A stretch of 64,000 nt of DNA from Amycolatopsis solani (GTDB taxonomy: Bacteria; Actinomycetota; Actinomycetes; Mycobacteriales; Pseudonocardiaceae): NCBI RefSeq assembly GCF_033441515.1, contig NZ_JAWQJT010000001.1:3906001-3970000 (forward strand). Reading direction: 5' to 3'. Positions within the stretch are counted from its first letter, which is position 1; each line of letters opens with the position of its first letter. Shown here piece by piece: positions 16,080-25,463 of this stretch. A program made the position numbers and the translations under genes. The notes under the pieces were generated by a model. It was not told the DNA's origin. It saw only the letters and a list, made by a program, of their open reading frames with translations, and ran no database searches.

Positions 16080-18932
16080 ATGCTCATCGAACGTGACTTC
16101 GAAACGGCGACGCTGAGTCAGATGCTCGCCGACTGCCATTCCGGGGCCGGCGGTGTCGGCCTCGTCCTCGGTCCGGTCGCCAGCGGGAAAACGGCCCTGC
16201 TGGAGGAGTTCGGCAGGCAGGCCGCCGGTACCGGCGCGGTCGTCCTGTCCGCCTCCGGTGCCCGGTCGGAAACCGCCGTCGGTCTCGGCGTCGTTTCCCA
16301 GCTGGTGCACACCCCGGGTGTCCGCGCGGACATCGTCGAGCAGGTTTCGGCGTACGTGGAGGACGCCGAAGCCGACGCGACGCTGCTGGACAGCCGGTTC
16401 CTGCACCGCCTGTCCAGCGCGGTGATCGGCTGGTCGGCCGAGACCCCGCTGGTGATCTGCGTCGACGACGCCCACTACGCCGACCCCGCGTCGCTGCAGT
16501 TCCTGCAGCACATGGCGCGGCGCATCCGGCCCGCCCGGGTGCTCGTGCTGCTCGCCGAACGCGCGGATCCCGGCGAACGGCGCCCGGTCCGCCACGTCGA
16601 CCTGATGCGGCGGCCGCACTGCCGCCAGCTGCGGCTGGCGCCGTTGTCCCGCAACGGCGTCGGCGTGCTGCTGGCGGGCAAGCTCGACGAAGGCAAGGCC
16701 CACGCGCTGGCCGCGGAGTGCTTCGCGGTCAGCGGCGGCAACCCGCTGCTGGCCACCGCCCTGGTGCAGGACACCAAGGCGGCGGGCGCGGGCGGGATCG
16801 TCGCCGGGTCCGCCTACCGGCACGCGGTGCTCAGCTGCCTGCACTCCAGCGAGCCGCGGGCGCTCGAACTCGCCAGGGCGCTCGCCGTCCTCGGCGACGG
16901 CGAGCAGTCGCCGATCCCGCTGGCGGGCGGCATGGTCTCCTTCGCACCGGCCACCGCCGAGCCGGTGCGCAAGGCGCTGGAGTCGGCCGGTGTCCTCGAC
17001 GGGCACCGGTTCCGCCACGTCGAGGCCCGCGTCGCGGTGCTCGACGAGCTCGACCCGGCGGTCCGCTCCGCCCTCCACGGGCAGGCCGCGCGCCTGCTGT
17101 TCGACCAGGGGGCCCGGCCGACCGCCATCGCCGCCCACGTCGTGGCGGGGAACCTGGACGAGCCGTGGACCGAGCACCTGCTGTCCGAGGCGTCGGAAGC
17201 AGCGCTGCTCGAGGACGACGTCGAACTGGCCCGCGCCTGCATCGCGCTGGCCAGCCGCTGCTGCACCGACGACCGCGACCGCGCGATCGCCAAGGCGTCG
17301 ATGGCCGGCATCGAGTGGCGAACGACCCCGGCGAAGGCGATGCGGCGGCTGCCGGAGCTGGTGGACGCCACCCGCGCCGGGCACCTGCCGGGTATCCGGG
17401 TGGTCGGCATCTTCGAGTTCCTGCTCTGGTTCGGCCGGGTCGACGAGGCCGTGGAGATCGCGAACGCCTTCGGCGACCTCGTCGACTCCACCGACCGGCG
17501 CACCCGCGGCGAGCTGCTCACGCTCGACTCGTGGCTGGCCAGCTCGGTGCCGGGGATGCGGCACCTCGTCGAGCCGATGCTCGCGACCTGCGCGGGTGAC
17601 CCGGCCGCGCCGCGGCTCGGGCTCGTGGTGAACTCGCAGCAGAAGGCCGTCGACGCGCTGACCAGCGCCGTGCGCGAAGGCCCGACCGAGGCCGCCGTGC
17701 TCGACGCCGAGCAGGTGCTGGAAGGCACCCGGATGACCGACACCAGCCTGCGGCACCTGGTGTTCGCCGCCACGGTGCTGATCTACGCCGAGCGCCTCGA
17801 CAAGGCCGCGACCTGGTCCGAGCACCTGATGGCGCAGGCCGCCGGGCGCCCGGCCCCGACGTGGCAGGCGTCGCTGGCGGAACTGCGCGCCGAGGTCGCC
17901 CTCCGCCAGGGAGACCTGCCGCTCGCGGCCCGCAACGCGAAGATCGCGCTGACGAAGATGACGCCGGAAGCGTGGGGCATCGGGGTGGGCGCCCCGCTGG
18001 CCACGCTGCTGGCGGCGCTGACCGAGATGGGCCGGTTCGACGAGGCGGCGGAGCTGCTCAACCAGCCGGTGCCCGACGCGCTCGGCGAGACCCGGTTCGG
18101 CCTGCACTACCTGCACGCGCGGGGGCACTACTACCTCGCGACGGGCCGGCTCCCGACCGCGCTGAACGACTTCCTCGCGTGCGGGGAGCAGATGGCGCGC
18201 TGGGAACTGGACCAGCCGGCGCTGGTGCCGTGGCGCTCCAGCGCCGCCGAGGTCTACCTGAAGCTGGGTGACCGCGAAAAGGCCCGCGAACTCGCCGAGG
18301 AGCAGGCGGCGAAGCTCGGCCCGGACTGCGGCGACCGCACGCGGGGCATCACGCTGCGGACGCTGGCGCTCGTGGCCGACCCGGTCCGGCGGCCGAAGCT
18401 GCTGCAGGAAGCGGTCGACGTGCTGGAAAAGTCCGGGGCCAAGCTCGAACTGGCCCGGGCGCTGGCCGAGCTGAGCCGGGCGAGCGCCGACCCCGCCGTG
18501 GTGCGCACGGCCAGCCGGGACGCGCGGGCGCTGGCCAAGGAGTGCGGGGCGGAGCTGCTGCGGAGGTCCTTCCTCGACGGCGGCAACGACGACGTCGTGG
18601 TGTCCCTGCGCGGCGCGGTGGCGCCCGCCGACGTCAAGCTGCTGACCGACGCCGAACAGCGGGTCGGCTGGCTCGCCGCCCGCGGCCACACCAACCGGGA
18701 GATCGCGAGCCGGCTCTACATCACGGTCAGCACGGTGGAGCAGCACCTGACGCGGGTCTACCGCAAGCTGAGCGTCACCCGGCGCCGCGATCTGGCGTCA
18801 GAGCCGCAGCTGCGGGTGCCGGAGCAGCAGGAGCGGCTGCCGGGTACGCCCGCCCGCCAGCCCGTGGCGGTCAACCACCAGGGGGTGCCCCCGGTGCGCC
18901 GCCCGCTGCGCCCGGTGCCGCCCGTGCGCTGA
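16080..18932 (+). CDS. LAL-type LuxR regulator (cluster activator)
   Basis: 950-residue large ATP-binding LuxR-family activator. Walker A GPVASGKT is at residues 31-38 and Walker B VICVDDAHY near 125, in an AAA/STAND-type domain. A long middle of helical TPR-like repeats follows. The C-terminal LuxR helix-turn-helix (LTDAEQRVGWLAARGHTNREIASRLYITVSTVEQHLTRVYRKL) is near 855-910, and an unusual 35-residue Pro-rich tail closes the protein. ATG 16080 follows GGGGGAAG. LAL proteins are typical pathway-specific activators of type I PKS clusters, and this one heads the cluster; it is the best candidate to bind the CCCCTA boxes at 18999, 27491 and 40284. A hairpin terminator ends the transcript. Confidence 0.93.
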   Translation: MLIERDFETATLSQMLADCHSGAGGVGLVLGPVASGKTALLEEFGRQAAGTGAVVLSASGARSETAVGLGVVSQLVHTPGVRADIVEQVSAYVEDAEADATLLDSRFLHRLSSAVIGWSAETPLVICVDDAHYADPASLQFLQHMARRIRPARVLVLLAERADPGERRPVRHVDLMRRPHCRQLRLAPLSRNGVGVLLAGKLDEGKAHALAAECFAVSGGNPLLATALVQDTKAAGAGGIVAGSAYRHAVLSCLHSSEPRALELARALAVLGDGEQSPIPLAGGMVSFAPATAEPVRKALESAGVLDGHRFRHVEARVAVLDELDPAVRSALHGQAARLLFDQGARPTAIAAHVVAGNLDEPWTEHLLSEASEAALLEDDVELARACIALASRCCTDDRDRAIAKASMAGIEWRTTPAKAMRRLPELVDATRAGHLPGIRVVGIFEFLLWFGRVDEAVEIANAFGDLVDSTDRRTRGELLTLDSWLASSVPGMRHLVEPMLATCAGDPAAPRLGLVVNSQQKAVDALTSAVREGPTEAAVLDAEQVLEGTRMTDTSLRHLVFAATVLIYAERLDKAATWSEHLMAQAAGRPAPTWQASLAELRAEVALRQGDLPLAARNAKIALTKMTPEAWGIGVGAPLATLLAALTEMGRFDEAAELLNQPVPDALGETRFGLHYLHARGHYYLATGRLPTALNDFLACGEQMARWELDQPALVPWRSSAAEVYLKLGDREKARELAEEQAAKLGPDCGDRTRGITLRTLALVADPVRRPKLLQEAVDVLEKSGAKLELARALAELSRASADPAVVRTASRDARALAKECGAELLRRSFLDGGNDDVVVSLRGAVAPADVKLLTDAEQRVGWLAARGHTNREIASRLYITVSTVEQHLTRVYRKLSVTRRRDLASEPQLRVPEQQERLPGTPARQPVAVNHQGVPPVRRPLRPVPPVR

Positions 18933-18941
18933 GCCCGAGGT

Positions 18942-18982
18942 GAAGGAGCCGGGACCCGCCTCGCGCGGGCCCCGGCTCCTTC
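18942..18982 (+). terminator. Terminator after LAL gene
   Basis: Twelve-base outer arms GAAGGAGCCGGG / CCCGGCTCCTTC with further inner pairing, followed at short distance by GTTTT. Confidence 0.85.
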
Positions 18983-18998
18983 GCGCGTTTTCGGCCCC

Positions 18999-19047
18999 AC
19001 CCCTAGGTTTCCGCCCCGCCCCTAGGCCCGGCCGGGAGGGGTAGGGG
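18999..19047. promoter_or_regulatory. CCCCTA box cluster before sugar operon
   Basis: ACCCCTAGG (18999), GCCCCTAGG (19018) and an inverted TAGGGG (19042) lie in the 320-base gap between the LAL gene and gmd. The remaining gap to 19252 holds two TTGACTT stretches but no clear minus-10. The same two-direct-plus-one-inverted layout occurs at 40284-40344. Candidate activator binding region. Confidence 0.5.
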
Positions 19048-19252
19048 CGGGGCCATTGACTTGGCGCCGATCTCCTTGACTTCGCGAGCGGCGAGCGCGA
19101 GCGTGGACGTCGTTGCCGACCACCGGACGCGGATTCGGCGGTACAGCGCGATTTTCGCGGCGGCAGGGTTCACCGGAGCTGCTCGCAAGGCGGCCGGACG
19201 ACGCCACGGCGGGGGCCTCTATCCGTTACGTGGCACAGGAAGGCACACATTC

Positions 19253-20284
19253 ATGGCGAAGCGTGCGTTGATCACCGGGATCACCGGACAGGACGGGTCG
19301 TACCTGGCCGAACACCTCCTGGCCGAGGGTTACCAGGTCTGGGGCCTGGTCCGCGGCCAGGCGAACCCGCGCAAGTCGCGGATCAGCAGGCTGGTCTCCG
19401 ATCTCCACTTCGTGGAGGGGGATCTGATGGACCAGGTCAGCCTCGTGTCCGCGGTGGACCTGGTGCAGCCGGACGAGGTCTACAACCTGGCGGCCATCTC
19501 GTTCGTGCCGATGTCCTGGCAGCAGCCGGAACTCACCACCGAGGTGAACGGCATGGGCGTGCTGCGGGTGCTCGAAGCGGTCCGGATGGTGTGCGGGCTG
19601 GACAAGTCCCGGCCGACCGGTGGCGGCGGGATGCGGTTCTACCAGGCGTCGTCGTCGGAGATGTACGGCAAGGTGGCCGAGACCCCGCAGAACGAGCAGA
19701 CCATCTTCCACCCGCGCAGCCCCTACGGCGTCGCGAAGACCTACGGGCACTTCATCACCAAGAACTACCGCGAATCCTTCGGCATGTTCGGGGTTTCCGG
19801 GATCCTGTTCAACCACGAGTCGCCGCGCCGCGGGGCCGAGTTCGTCACCCGCAAGATCACGATGGCGGTGGCGGAGATCAAGCTGGGCCTGCGGGACAAG
19901 CTGTACCTCGGCAACCTGGACGCCGTGCGCGACTGGGGTTTCGCCGGCGACTACGTCCGCGCGATGCACCTGATGCTGCAGCAGGACACGGCGACCGACT
20001 ACGTGGTCGGCACCGGCGAAATGCACTCGGTGCGCGACGCCGTCCAGATCGCCTTCGACGCGGTGGACCTGAACTGGCACGACTACGTCGTCATCGACCC
20101 GGCCCTGGTGCGGCCCGCGGAGGTCGAAACCCTCTGCGCCAACCCGGAAAAGGCGCGTGCCGAGCTCGGCTGGAAGCAGTCGGTCGACTTCGAAGAGCTG
20201 ATGCGCATGATGGTCGAGGCCGACCTGCGCAAGGCGTCGAACGAGCACAAGTACAGCGAGCTGATGCTCGCCGGGAGCTGGTGA
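19253..20284 (+). CDS. gmd: GDP-mannose 4,6-dehydratase
   Basis: 343-residue short-chain dehydrogenase-fold enzyme converting GDP-mannose to GDP-4-keto-6-deoxymannose, first committed step to the sugar of this pathway. NADP motif GITGQDGSYLAEHLL is at the N-terminus, with catalytic SSSEMYG and the YGVAK Tyr/Lys pair. The GMD-specific FNHESPRRGAEFVTRKIT and GNLDAVRDWGFAGDYV blocks are present. It is followed after four bases by a polyene-type glycosyltransferase and then an aminotransferase. This is the same trio (NysDIII/DI/DII type) that makes and attaches mycosamine in polyene clusters. Confidence 0.96.
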   Translation: MAKRALITGITGQDGSYLAEHLLAEGYQVWGLVRGQANPRKSRISRLVSDLHFVEGDLMDQVSLVSAVDLVQPDEVYNLAAISFVPMSWQQPELTTEVNGMGVLRVLEAVRMVCGLDKSRPTGGGGMRFYQASSSEMYGKVAETPQNEQTIFHPRSPYGVAKTYGHFITKNYRESFGMFGVSGILFNHESPRRGAEFVTRKITMAVAEIKLGLRDKLYLGNLDAVRDWGFAGDYVRAMHLMLQQDTATDYVVGTGEMHSVRDAVQIAFDAVDLNWHDYVVIDPALVRPAEVETLCANPEKARAELGWKQSVDFEELMRMMVEADLRKASNEHKYSELMLAGSW

Positions 20285-20288
20285 GACG

Positions 20289-21641
20289 ATGGCCCCCATC
20301 CTGTTCGCGTCGATCGCCGACGCCGGCATGATCAACCCGCTGCTGGTCATTGCGGGCGAGCTCGCCCGCCGCGGCGTACCCGACCTGTACTTCGCGTCCA
20401 CTGAGGACCGTCGCGCGGCCGTCGAGGCGATCTCCGCCGACAACCCGGTGAAGTTCGTTTCGTTCGGGGAGCGCCTCGAGCGCCCGCCGGGCGAGTGGAA
20501 CCCGGAGCTCTACGCCGCCGCGACGCAGCCCGCGAAGCCCGGCGCCCTCACCGCGCGGCCGCAGAACGTGATCGCCTACCTGAGCGGCGTCACCGACGCG
20601 AGCATCATGGTGACGATGTACGAGCGCGCGCTGGCCGTAGTCGACGAGGTCGAGCCGGCGCTGATGGTCATCGACTCCTCCAGCGTCTACCCGACCGACG
20701 CGGCGATCGCCCGGAACATCCCGTACGTCTACAGCGTGCCGATCTCGGTGAGCGAGGTCTTCGCCGACCGCCTGCCGCTGAGCTACCCGAGCCCGAACAC
20801 CGGGCTGCCGCGTGACCTTTCCGGGCGGCAGAAGCTGGCGAACCTCGGGTTCCGGCTGCGGCTGCTGCTCGGCATGCTGACGAAGGTGCCCGCGGTGCAG
20901 TTCACCAAGGCCCGCAAGGAAGCCGGCATCCTCAACGCGACCGCGGGCCAGTCCACCTACGCCGACCGCGCGCAGGCGATCCTGGCCTACTCGGTGTTCG
21001 GCATGGAGTACCCGTTCGCCGCGGCGCCGTCGCACCTGAAGATGGTCGGCCCGGTCGTGCCGCCGCTGCCCGAAGCGGTGGAGCCGGACCCGGCGCTGTC
21101 GGCGTGGCTCGACGAGCACGAGTCGGTCGTCTACCTGGCGTTCGGCACCCACATGCGGCTGACCGCGCCCCAGGTGACGGCGATCGCCGAAGCCGCGCGG
21201 AAGCTCGGGCCGGAACACCACGTGCTGTGGAAGCTGCCCAAGGCGCAGCGCGCGCTGCTGCCGGCGGACCTGCCGCCGAACGTGCGGCTGGAGAACTGGG
21301 TGCCGTCGCAGTTCGACGTGCTGGCCCACCCGCACGTGCGCGTCTACTACAACCACGGCGGCGGCAACAGCGCGTACGAAGGCGTCTACTTCGGCAAGCC
21401 CGGTCTCGTGCAGCCGTTCTGGATGGACTGCCACGACCACGCGGCCCGCGTCCTCGACAGCGGCTGCGGGCTCGTGCTTTCCCACGAGGAGACGGTGTCC
21501 GCGGACGCGATCGTCGCCAAGCTGCGGAGGGTGCTGGAGGAGAAGGAGTTCACGGCGAACGCCGAGGACTGGGCGGACCGCTTCCGATCGGCGGGCGGGG
21601 CGTCGGCCGCGGCCGACGCCGTGCTGGCCGCGGTCCGGTGA
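20289..21641 (+). CDS. Glycosyltransferase, polyene mycosaminyltransferase type
   Basis: 450-residue GT-B (family GT1) glycosyltransferase. The opening ILFASIADAGMINPLLVIAGELARRG resembles the polyene aminosugar transferases (NysDI/AmphDI type) rather than TDP-sugar macrolide transferases. The donor-binding C-terminal domain shows VVYLAFGTHMRL, LENWVPSQFDVLAHPHVRVY and the NHGGGNSAYEGVYFGKPGLV motif. Placed between gmd and the aminotransferase, it most likely transfers a GDP-amino-6-deoxyhexose to the polyketide. Confidence 0.9.
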   Translation: MAPILFASIADAGMINPLLVIAGELARRGVPDLYFASTEDRRAAVEAISADNPVKFVSFGERLERPPGEWNPELYAAATQPAKPGALTARPQNVIAYLSGVTDASIMVTMYERALAVVDEVEPALMVIDSSSVYPTDAAIARNIPYVYSVPISVSEVFADRLPLSYPSPNTGLPRDLSGRQKLANLGFRLRLLLGMLTKVPAVQFTKARKEAGILNATAGQSTYADRAQAILAYSVFGMEYPFAAAPSHLKMVGPVVPPLPEAVEPDPALSAWLDEHESVVYLAFGTHMRLTAPQVTAIAEAARKLGPEHHVLWKLPKAQRALLPADLPPNVRLENWVPSQFDVLAHPHVRVYYNHGGGNSAYEGVYFGKPGLVQPFWMDCHDHAARVLDSGCGLVLSHEETVSADAIVAKLRRVLEEKEFTANAEDWADRFRSAGGASAAADAVLAAVR

Positions 21642-21670
21642 CCGATTCCGTGGCTGGGGAAGGGAAGGAC

Positions 21671-22726
21671 ATGTCCGTCAGGTACCCGGTGTCGCAGCCG
21701 TACTTGGACGAAGCCGAGCTGGCCAACGTGACCGAAGCCGTCACGAGCGGCTGGATCTCCTCGCAGGGCCCGTACGTGGCCCGGTTCGAGGAGTCGTTCG
21801 CGGCCTACAACGGGGTCGAGCACGGCGTGGCGTGCTCGTCCGGCACGACGGCGCTGACGCTGGCGTTGCGCGCGCTCGGCATCGGCCCCGGTGACGAGGT
21901 GATCGTCCCGGAGTTCACGATGATCGCGTCCGCGTGGGCGGTGACCTACACCGGCGCGACCCCGGTGTTCGTCGACTGCGGAGACGACCTGAACATCGAC
22001 GTCTCGCTCATCGAAGCGAAGATCACCCCGCGCACCAAGGCGATCATGCCGGTGCACGTCTACGGCCGCCGGTGCGACATGGACGCCGTCATGGAGCTGG
22101 CCTACGAATACAACCTGCGCGTGGTGGAGGATTCCGCGGAGGCGCACGGCGTGCGCCCGGTCGGGGACATCGCCTGCTTTTCGCTGTTCGCCAACAAGAT
22201 CATCGCGTCGGGCGAAGGCGGGATCTGCCTCACGTCGGACGCGCGGCTGGCCGAGCAGATGAAGCACCTGCGGGGCATGGCCTTCAACCGCGACCACACG
22301 TTCCTGCACAAGAAGATCGGCTACAACTTCCGGATGACCAACCTCCAGGCGGCCGTGGCGGTCGCCCAGGTGGGCAAGCTGGACTCGATCCTCGCGCTGC
22401 GCTCGGAGATCGAGGCTCGGTACGACGCCGCGTTGCGGGACGTCCCCGGGGTCACGCTCATGCCGCGCCGGGACGTGCTGTGGATGTACGACCTGCTGTG
22501 CTCGCGGCGTGAGGAGCTCAGGGAGTTCCTCGCTGGCGAGGGGATCGAAACGCGGGTGTTCTTCAAGCCGATGAGCCGGCAGCCGATGTACCTGGATCCG
22601 GTGTGGTCGTCGCTGAAGGCGAACCGGTTCGCGGAGGAGGGGCTGTACCTGCCGACGTACACCTCGCTGACGGAAGCCGACCAGGAGTACATCACTTCCC
22701 GGGTCCGGAAGTTCTACGGCTGCTGA
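21671..22726 (+). CDS. Sugar aminotransferase, perosamine-synthase-like
   Basis: 351-residue PLP enzyme of the DegT/DnrJ/EryC1 family. The start YPVSQPYLDEAELANVTEAVTSGWISSQG is very like GDP-perosamine synthases. PLP-binding elements: SSGTTALTLALRALGIGPGDEVIVPEFT, VVEDSAEAHG, and the Schiff-base Lys in FANKIIASGEGG. The stretch between EAHG and GDIACFS is shorter than I expect for the family. ATG 21671 follows GGAAGGAC. It acts on GDP-4-keto-6-deoxymannose (giving perosamine) or on a 3-keto isomer (giving mycosamine); no isomerase is visible to decide. A bidirectional terminator follows. Confidence 0.93.
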   Translation: MSVRYPVSQPYLDEAELANVTEAVTSGWISSQGPYVARFEESFAAYNGVEHGVACSSGTTALTLALRALGIGPGDEVIVPEFTMIASAWAVTYTGATPVFVDCGDDLNIDVSLIEAKITPRTKAIMPVHVYGRRCDMDAVMELAYEYNLRVVEDSAEAHGVRPVGDIACFSLFANKIIASGEGGICLTSDARLAEQMKHLRGMAFNRDHTFLHKKIGYNFRMTNLQAAVAVAQVGKLDSILALRSEIEARYDAALRDVPGVTLMPRRDVLWMYDLLCSRREELREFLAGEGIETRVFFKPMSRQPMYLDPVWSSLKANRFAEEGLYLPTYTSLTEADQEYITSRVRKFYGC

Positions 22727-22744
22727 TCGCGAGCTGAGCACGGA

Positions 22745-22773
22745 AAGGCCCGCAGCCACCGGCTGCGGGCCTT
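22745..22773. terminator. Bidirectional terminator
   Basis: Perfect 13-base arms AAGGCCCGCAGCC / GGCTGCGGGCCTT with an ACC loop, between the convergent aminotransferase and response-regulator genes. Runs of T/A on both sides serve both directions. Confidence 0.9.
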
Positions 22774-22778
22774 CTTCG

Positions 22779-23438
22779 TCAGGGCTTCGGGACCTTGCTG
22801 CTCAGGTACGTCAGCACCGCCAGCACCCGGCGGTTGTCGTCTTCGTGCTGCGCCAGGTCCAGCTTGGTGAAGATGCTCGCCGTGTGCTTGCCCACCGCGG
22901 CTTCGCTGATCACCATCCGCTGGGCGATGGCCGCGTTCGAGCGGCCTTCCGCCATCAGCTCCAGCACCTGCCGCTCCCGGGGCGTCAGCGCGTCCAGCGG
23001 GTCTCGGCGGGACCGGCTGGCCAGCAGCTTCGAGATCACCTCGGGGTCCATCGCCGTGCCTCCCGCGGCCACCATGCGCAGCGCGTCCACGAACTGGTCC
23101 GCGTTGAGCACGCGGTCCTTCAGCAGGTACCCGATCGCGCCCGTGCCGTCGGCCAGCAGCTCGCGCGCGTACGTCTGCTCCACGTGCTGGGAGAGCACCA
23201 GCACCGGCAACCCGGGACGCTGTTTCCGCGCCGCCAGCGCGGCGCGGATCCCCTCGTCGCTGAAACCGGGCGGGAGCCGGACGTCCACCACCGCGATGTC
23301 CGGTTCGTGGTCGTCGATCGCCTTGAGCAGCTCGGTCGCGTTGCCGACCGCGGCCACCACGGAGAACCCCTTCGCCTCGAGCAGGCGGGTCATGCCGTCT
23401 CGAAGCAGGTAGAGATCCTCCGCGAGGACAACGCGCAC
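22779..23438 (-). CDS. NarL/LuxR-type response regulator
   Basis: 219-residue two-component regulator. The receiver domain has VVLAEDLYLLRDGMTRLLEAKG, phospho-acceptor Asp in IAVVDVRLPPGFSDEG, and the conserved Lys in GYLLKDRVL. The C-terminal LuxR helix-turn-helix reads LTPRERQVLELMAEGRSNAAIAQRMVISEAAVGKHTASIF. GTG 23438 has CAGGAG upstream. It lies downstream of the ABC transporter and probably partners with the HisKA_3-type kinase at 27670, which flanks the other side of the same block, to control export and resistance. Confidence 0.95.
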   Translation of the reverse strand: MRVVLAEDLYLLRDGMTRLLEAKGFSVVAAVGNATELLKAIDDHEPDIAVVDVRLPPGFSDEGIRAALAARKQRPGLPVLVLSQHVEQTYARELLADGTGAIGYLLKDRVLNADQFVDALRMVAAGGTAMDPEVISKLLASRSRRDPLDALTPRERQVLELMAEGRSNAAIAQRMVISEAAVGKHTASIFTKLDLAQHEDDNRRVLAVLTYLSSKVPKP

Positions 23439-23524
23439 GAACCGCTCCTGGGTTTCCGGGCCGGGCGGGGCCGGGGCTGGGTGGTCCAACCGTACCGCCG
23501 GCGCATCCGCCCGGTTACCCGGCG

Positions 23525-24361
23525 TCAGTCCAGGGCGCGCTTGAGGAACCCGCGGATCCCGAAGAAGCCGAAGAGCGCCGTCGCGGCCACCATGACCACC
23601 AGGGAGATCCACAGCGGGATCGACTCGACCTGGGTCGGCATCACCAGCCGGCGCAGCGCCTCCGACACGTACGTGAGCGGGTTGGCCGCGCAGATCACCT
23701 GGAACCACCGCAAACCGGACAGGCTGAGCCACGGGAACTGGCCGGAACCGGTGAAGATCAGGGGGACCAGCAGGATCGTGAAGACGAGGTTGATGTGCCG
23801 GGGCGGAACGATCGTGCCCAGCACCATGCCCACCGCCGCGCCGGCCAGCGAACCCAGCGCGACCACGCCGGCCACGCCCGGCAGGGCCGCGACGTCCCAG
23901 CTGACGCCGTCGAGGATGAGCAGGCCGATCGGGATCATCACCAGGCCGGCGATGACGCCGCGGATCGCGCCGAACAGCATCTTCTCCACCGCCACCAGGC
24001 GGATCGACAGCGGCGCCAGCAGCCTGTCCTCGATCTCCCTGGTCACGGAGAAGTCCAGCACCAGCGGCAGCGCGGTGTTCTGCAGCGCCCCGGTGAACGC
24101 GTTCATCGCGACCATGCCGGGCAGCAGGATCTGGGCGTACCCGGCGCCCGCGTACCCGATCTGCGAGAGCACCTTGCCGAAGATGAACAGCAGGAACAGC
24201 GGCTGGATCAGCATCTGCGCCAGGAACGGCAGCAGCTCGCGCCCGGTGACGAAGCAGTCGCGGCCGAGCACGGCGAGGAACGCGCGGGCCTGGCTGGGGT
24301 TCCCGGCCTGGCCGGTCCCGGTGCCGAGCCCGGGCTGCGGGGTGAGCGTCGTGGCGGTCAT
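23525..24361 (-). CDS. ABC-2 type transporter permease
   Basis: 278-residue integral membrane subunit of an ABC-2 (DrrB-like) exporter. Six hydrophobic segments are visible, including FLAQMLIQPLFLLFIFGKVL, LIFTGSGQFPWLSL and SIPLWISLVVMVAATALFGFFG. The DrrB-type VICAANPLTYVSEALRRLVM motif is present. The ATG overlaps the stop of the ATPase gene (ATGA), so stoichiometric co-translation is expected. Likely exports the glycosylated product of the cluster. Confidence 0.94.
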   Translation of the reverse strand: MTATTLTPQPGLGTGTGQAGNPSQARAFLAVLGRDCFVTGRELLPFLAQMLIQPLFLLFIFGKVLSQIGYAGAGYAQILLPGMVAMNAFTGALQNTALPLVLDFSVTREIEDRLLAPLSIRLVAVEKMLFGAIRGVIAGLVMIPIGLLILDGVSWDVAALPGVAGVVALGSLAGAAVGMVLGTIVPPRHINLVFTILLVPLIFTGSGQFPWLSLSGLRWFQVICAANPLTYVSEALRRLVMPTQVESIPLWISLVVMVAATALFGFFGIRGFLKRALD

Positions 24362-25344
24362 CGGAGATCCCGTCCGGTGATGGAGATGAACACGTCTTCG
24401 AGGGTCGGCTTGCCGAACGAGATGCCGGTGACCTCGCACCGCTCACGGCCCAGCACGGCCAGCACGCCGGGCAGCAGCGACGCCGGGTCCGCTTCGGTGT
24501 AGAGGCGGAACTGGACGGCGCTTTCGTCGGCCGCGGCCCGGCCGGTCGCGGCGAGCCGCTCGACCCGGACGACGGCGGGCACCAGCTCCAGTTCCTTGCC
24601 GACGGCTTCGGCGGGCGCGTCGGCGAGCGTGACGCCCACGGTCAGCGTCGTGTTGCCGGGCAGCGACCGGGTCAGCGCTTCGGTCGTGTCGAGGGCCAGC
24701 AGCTTGCCGTGGTCGACGATGCCGACCCGGTCGCACAGCTTGGCCGCTTCTTCCATGTCGTGCGTCGTGACCACGACGGTGACGCCCTCCGCGGTCAGCT
24801 CGGCGACGCGCTCGTGCACGAACAACCGCGACTGCGGGTCCAGCCCGGTCGCCGGTTCGTCGAGGAACATCACCTTCGGCTGGTGCATCAGCGCCCGGGC
24901 GATCATCACGCGCTGCGCCTGGCCGCCGGACATCTCGTCCACCCGGGCCTTCGCCCGCGGGCCCAGGCCCATCCACTCGATCAGCTCGTCGGCCCGGCGG
25001 CGGCGCTGCGCCCGTCCCATGCCGTGGTAAGCGGCGTGGAACAGTAGGTTCTGCCGTACCGTCAGCGACTGGTCGAGGTTGTTGCGCTGCGGCACCACCG
25101 CCAGCACCTGGCGGGCCGCGGTCGCGTCCTTGACGACGTCGATGCCGGCCACCTCGGCCCGGCCGGACGTCGGCAGCGCGCGCGTGGTCAGCATGCTGAC
25201 CGTCGTCGTCTTGCCCGCGCCGTTGGGGCCCAGCAGGCCGAAGACCTCGCCCGCGGCGATCGTGAAGCCGAGGCCGTCGACCGCAGGCCGTTCTGCTTTC
25301 GGGTACCTCTTCACGAGGTCCCGCACCACCACAGCGTCCTGCAC
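24358..25344 (-). CDS. ABC transporter ATP-binding protein (DrrA-like)
   Basis: 328-residue ATPase of the daunorubicin-resistance DrrA type. Walker A is GPNGAGKTTT, Q-loop VPQRNNLDQ, signature EMSGGQAQRV, Walker B VMFLDEPATGLDPQ and H-loop TTHDMEEA. The C-terminal extension after residue ~220 is the regulatory domain common in DrrA-type pumps. GTG 25344 follows GGAGGACCAGC. Forms a two-gene exporter with the downstream permease. Confidence 0.96.
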   Translation of the reverse strand: MQDAVVVRDLVKRYPKAERPAVDGLGFTIAAGEVFGLLGPNGAGKTTTVSMLTTRALPTSGRAEVAGIDVVKDATAARQVLAVVPQRNNLDQSLTVRQNLLFHAAYHGMGRAQRRRRADELIEWMGLGPRAKARVDEMSGGQAQRVMIARALMHQPKVMFLDEPATGLDPQSRLFVHERVAELTAEGVTVVVTTHDMEEAAKLCDRVGIVDHGKLLALDTTEALTRSLPGNTTLTVGVTLADAPAEAVGKELELVPAVVRVERLAATGRAAADESAVQFRLYTEADPASLLPGVLAVLGRERCEVTGISFGKPTLEDVFISITGRDLR

Positions 25345-25389
25345 GCTGGTCCTCCAGGAAATCAGGGTCGAAAGGGCAGACGGGGGTGA

Positions 25390-25460
25390 GGAAGGGCCGT
25401 GGTGCTGGGGGACAACCTCGGCCCTTCCCCACTGGCGGCTGGTCCGGAAAACGGACCAGC
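25390..25460. terminator. Two hairpins between glycosyltransferase and ABC genes
   Basis: GGAAGGGCC/GGCCCTTCC (25390-25428) and GCTGGTCCG-GAAAA-CGGACCAGC (25438-25460). They lie just after the stop of the minus-strand glycosyltransferase gene, so they may attenuate transcription into the transporter genes. Confidence 0.55.
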
Positions 25461-25463
25461 GGG

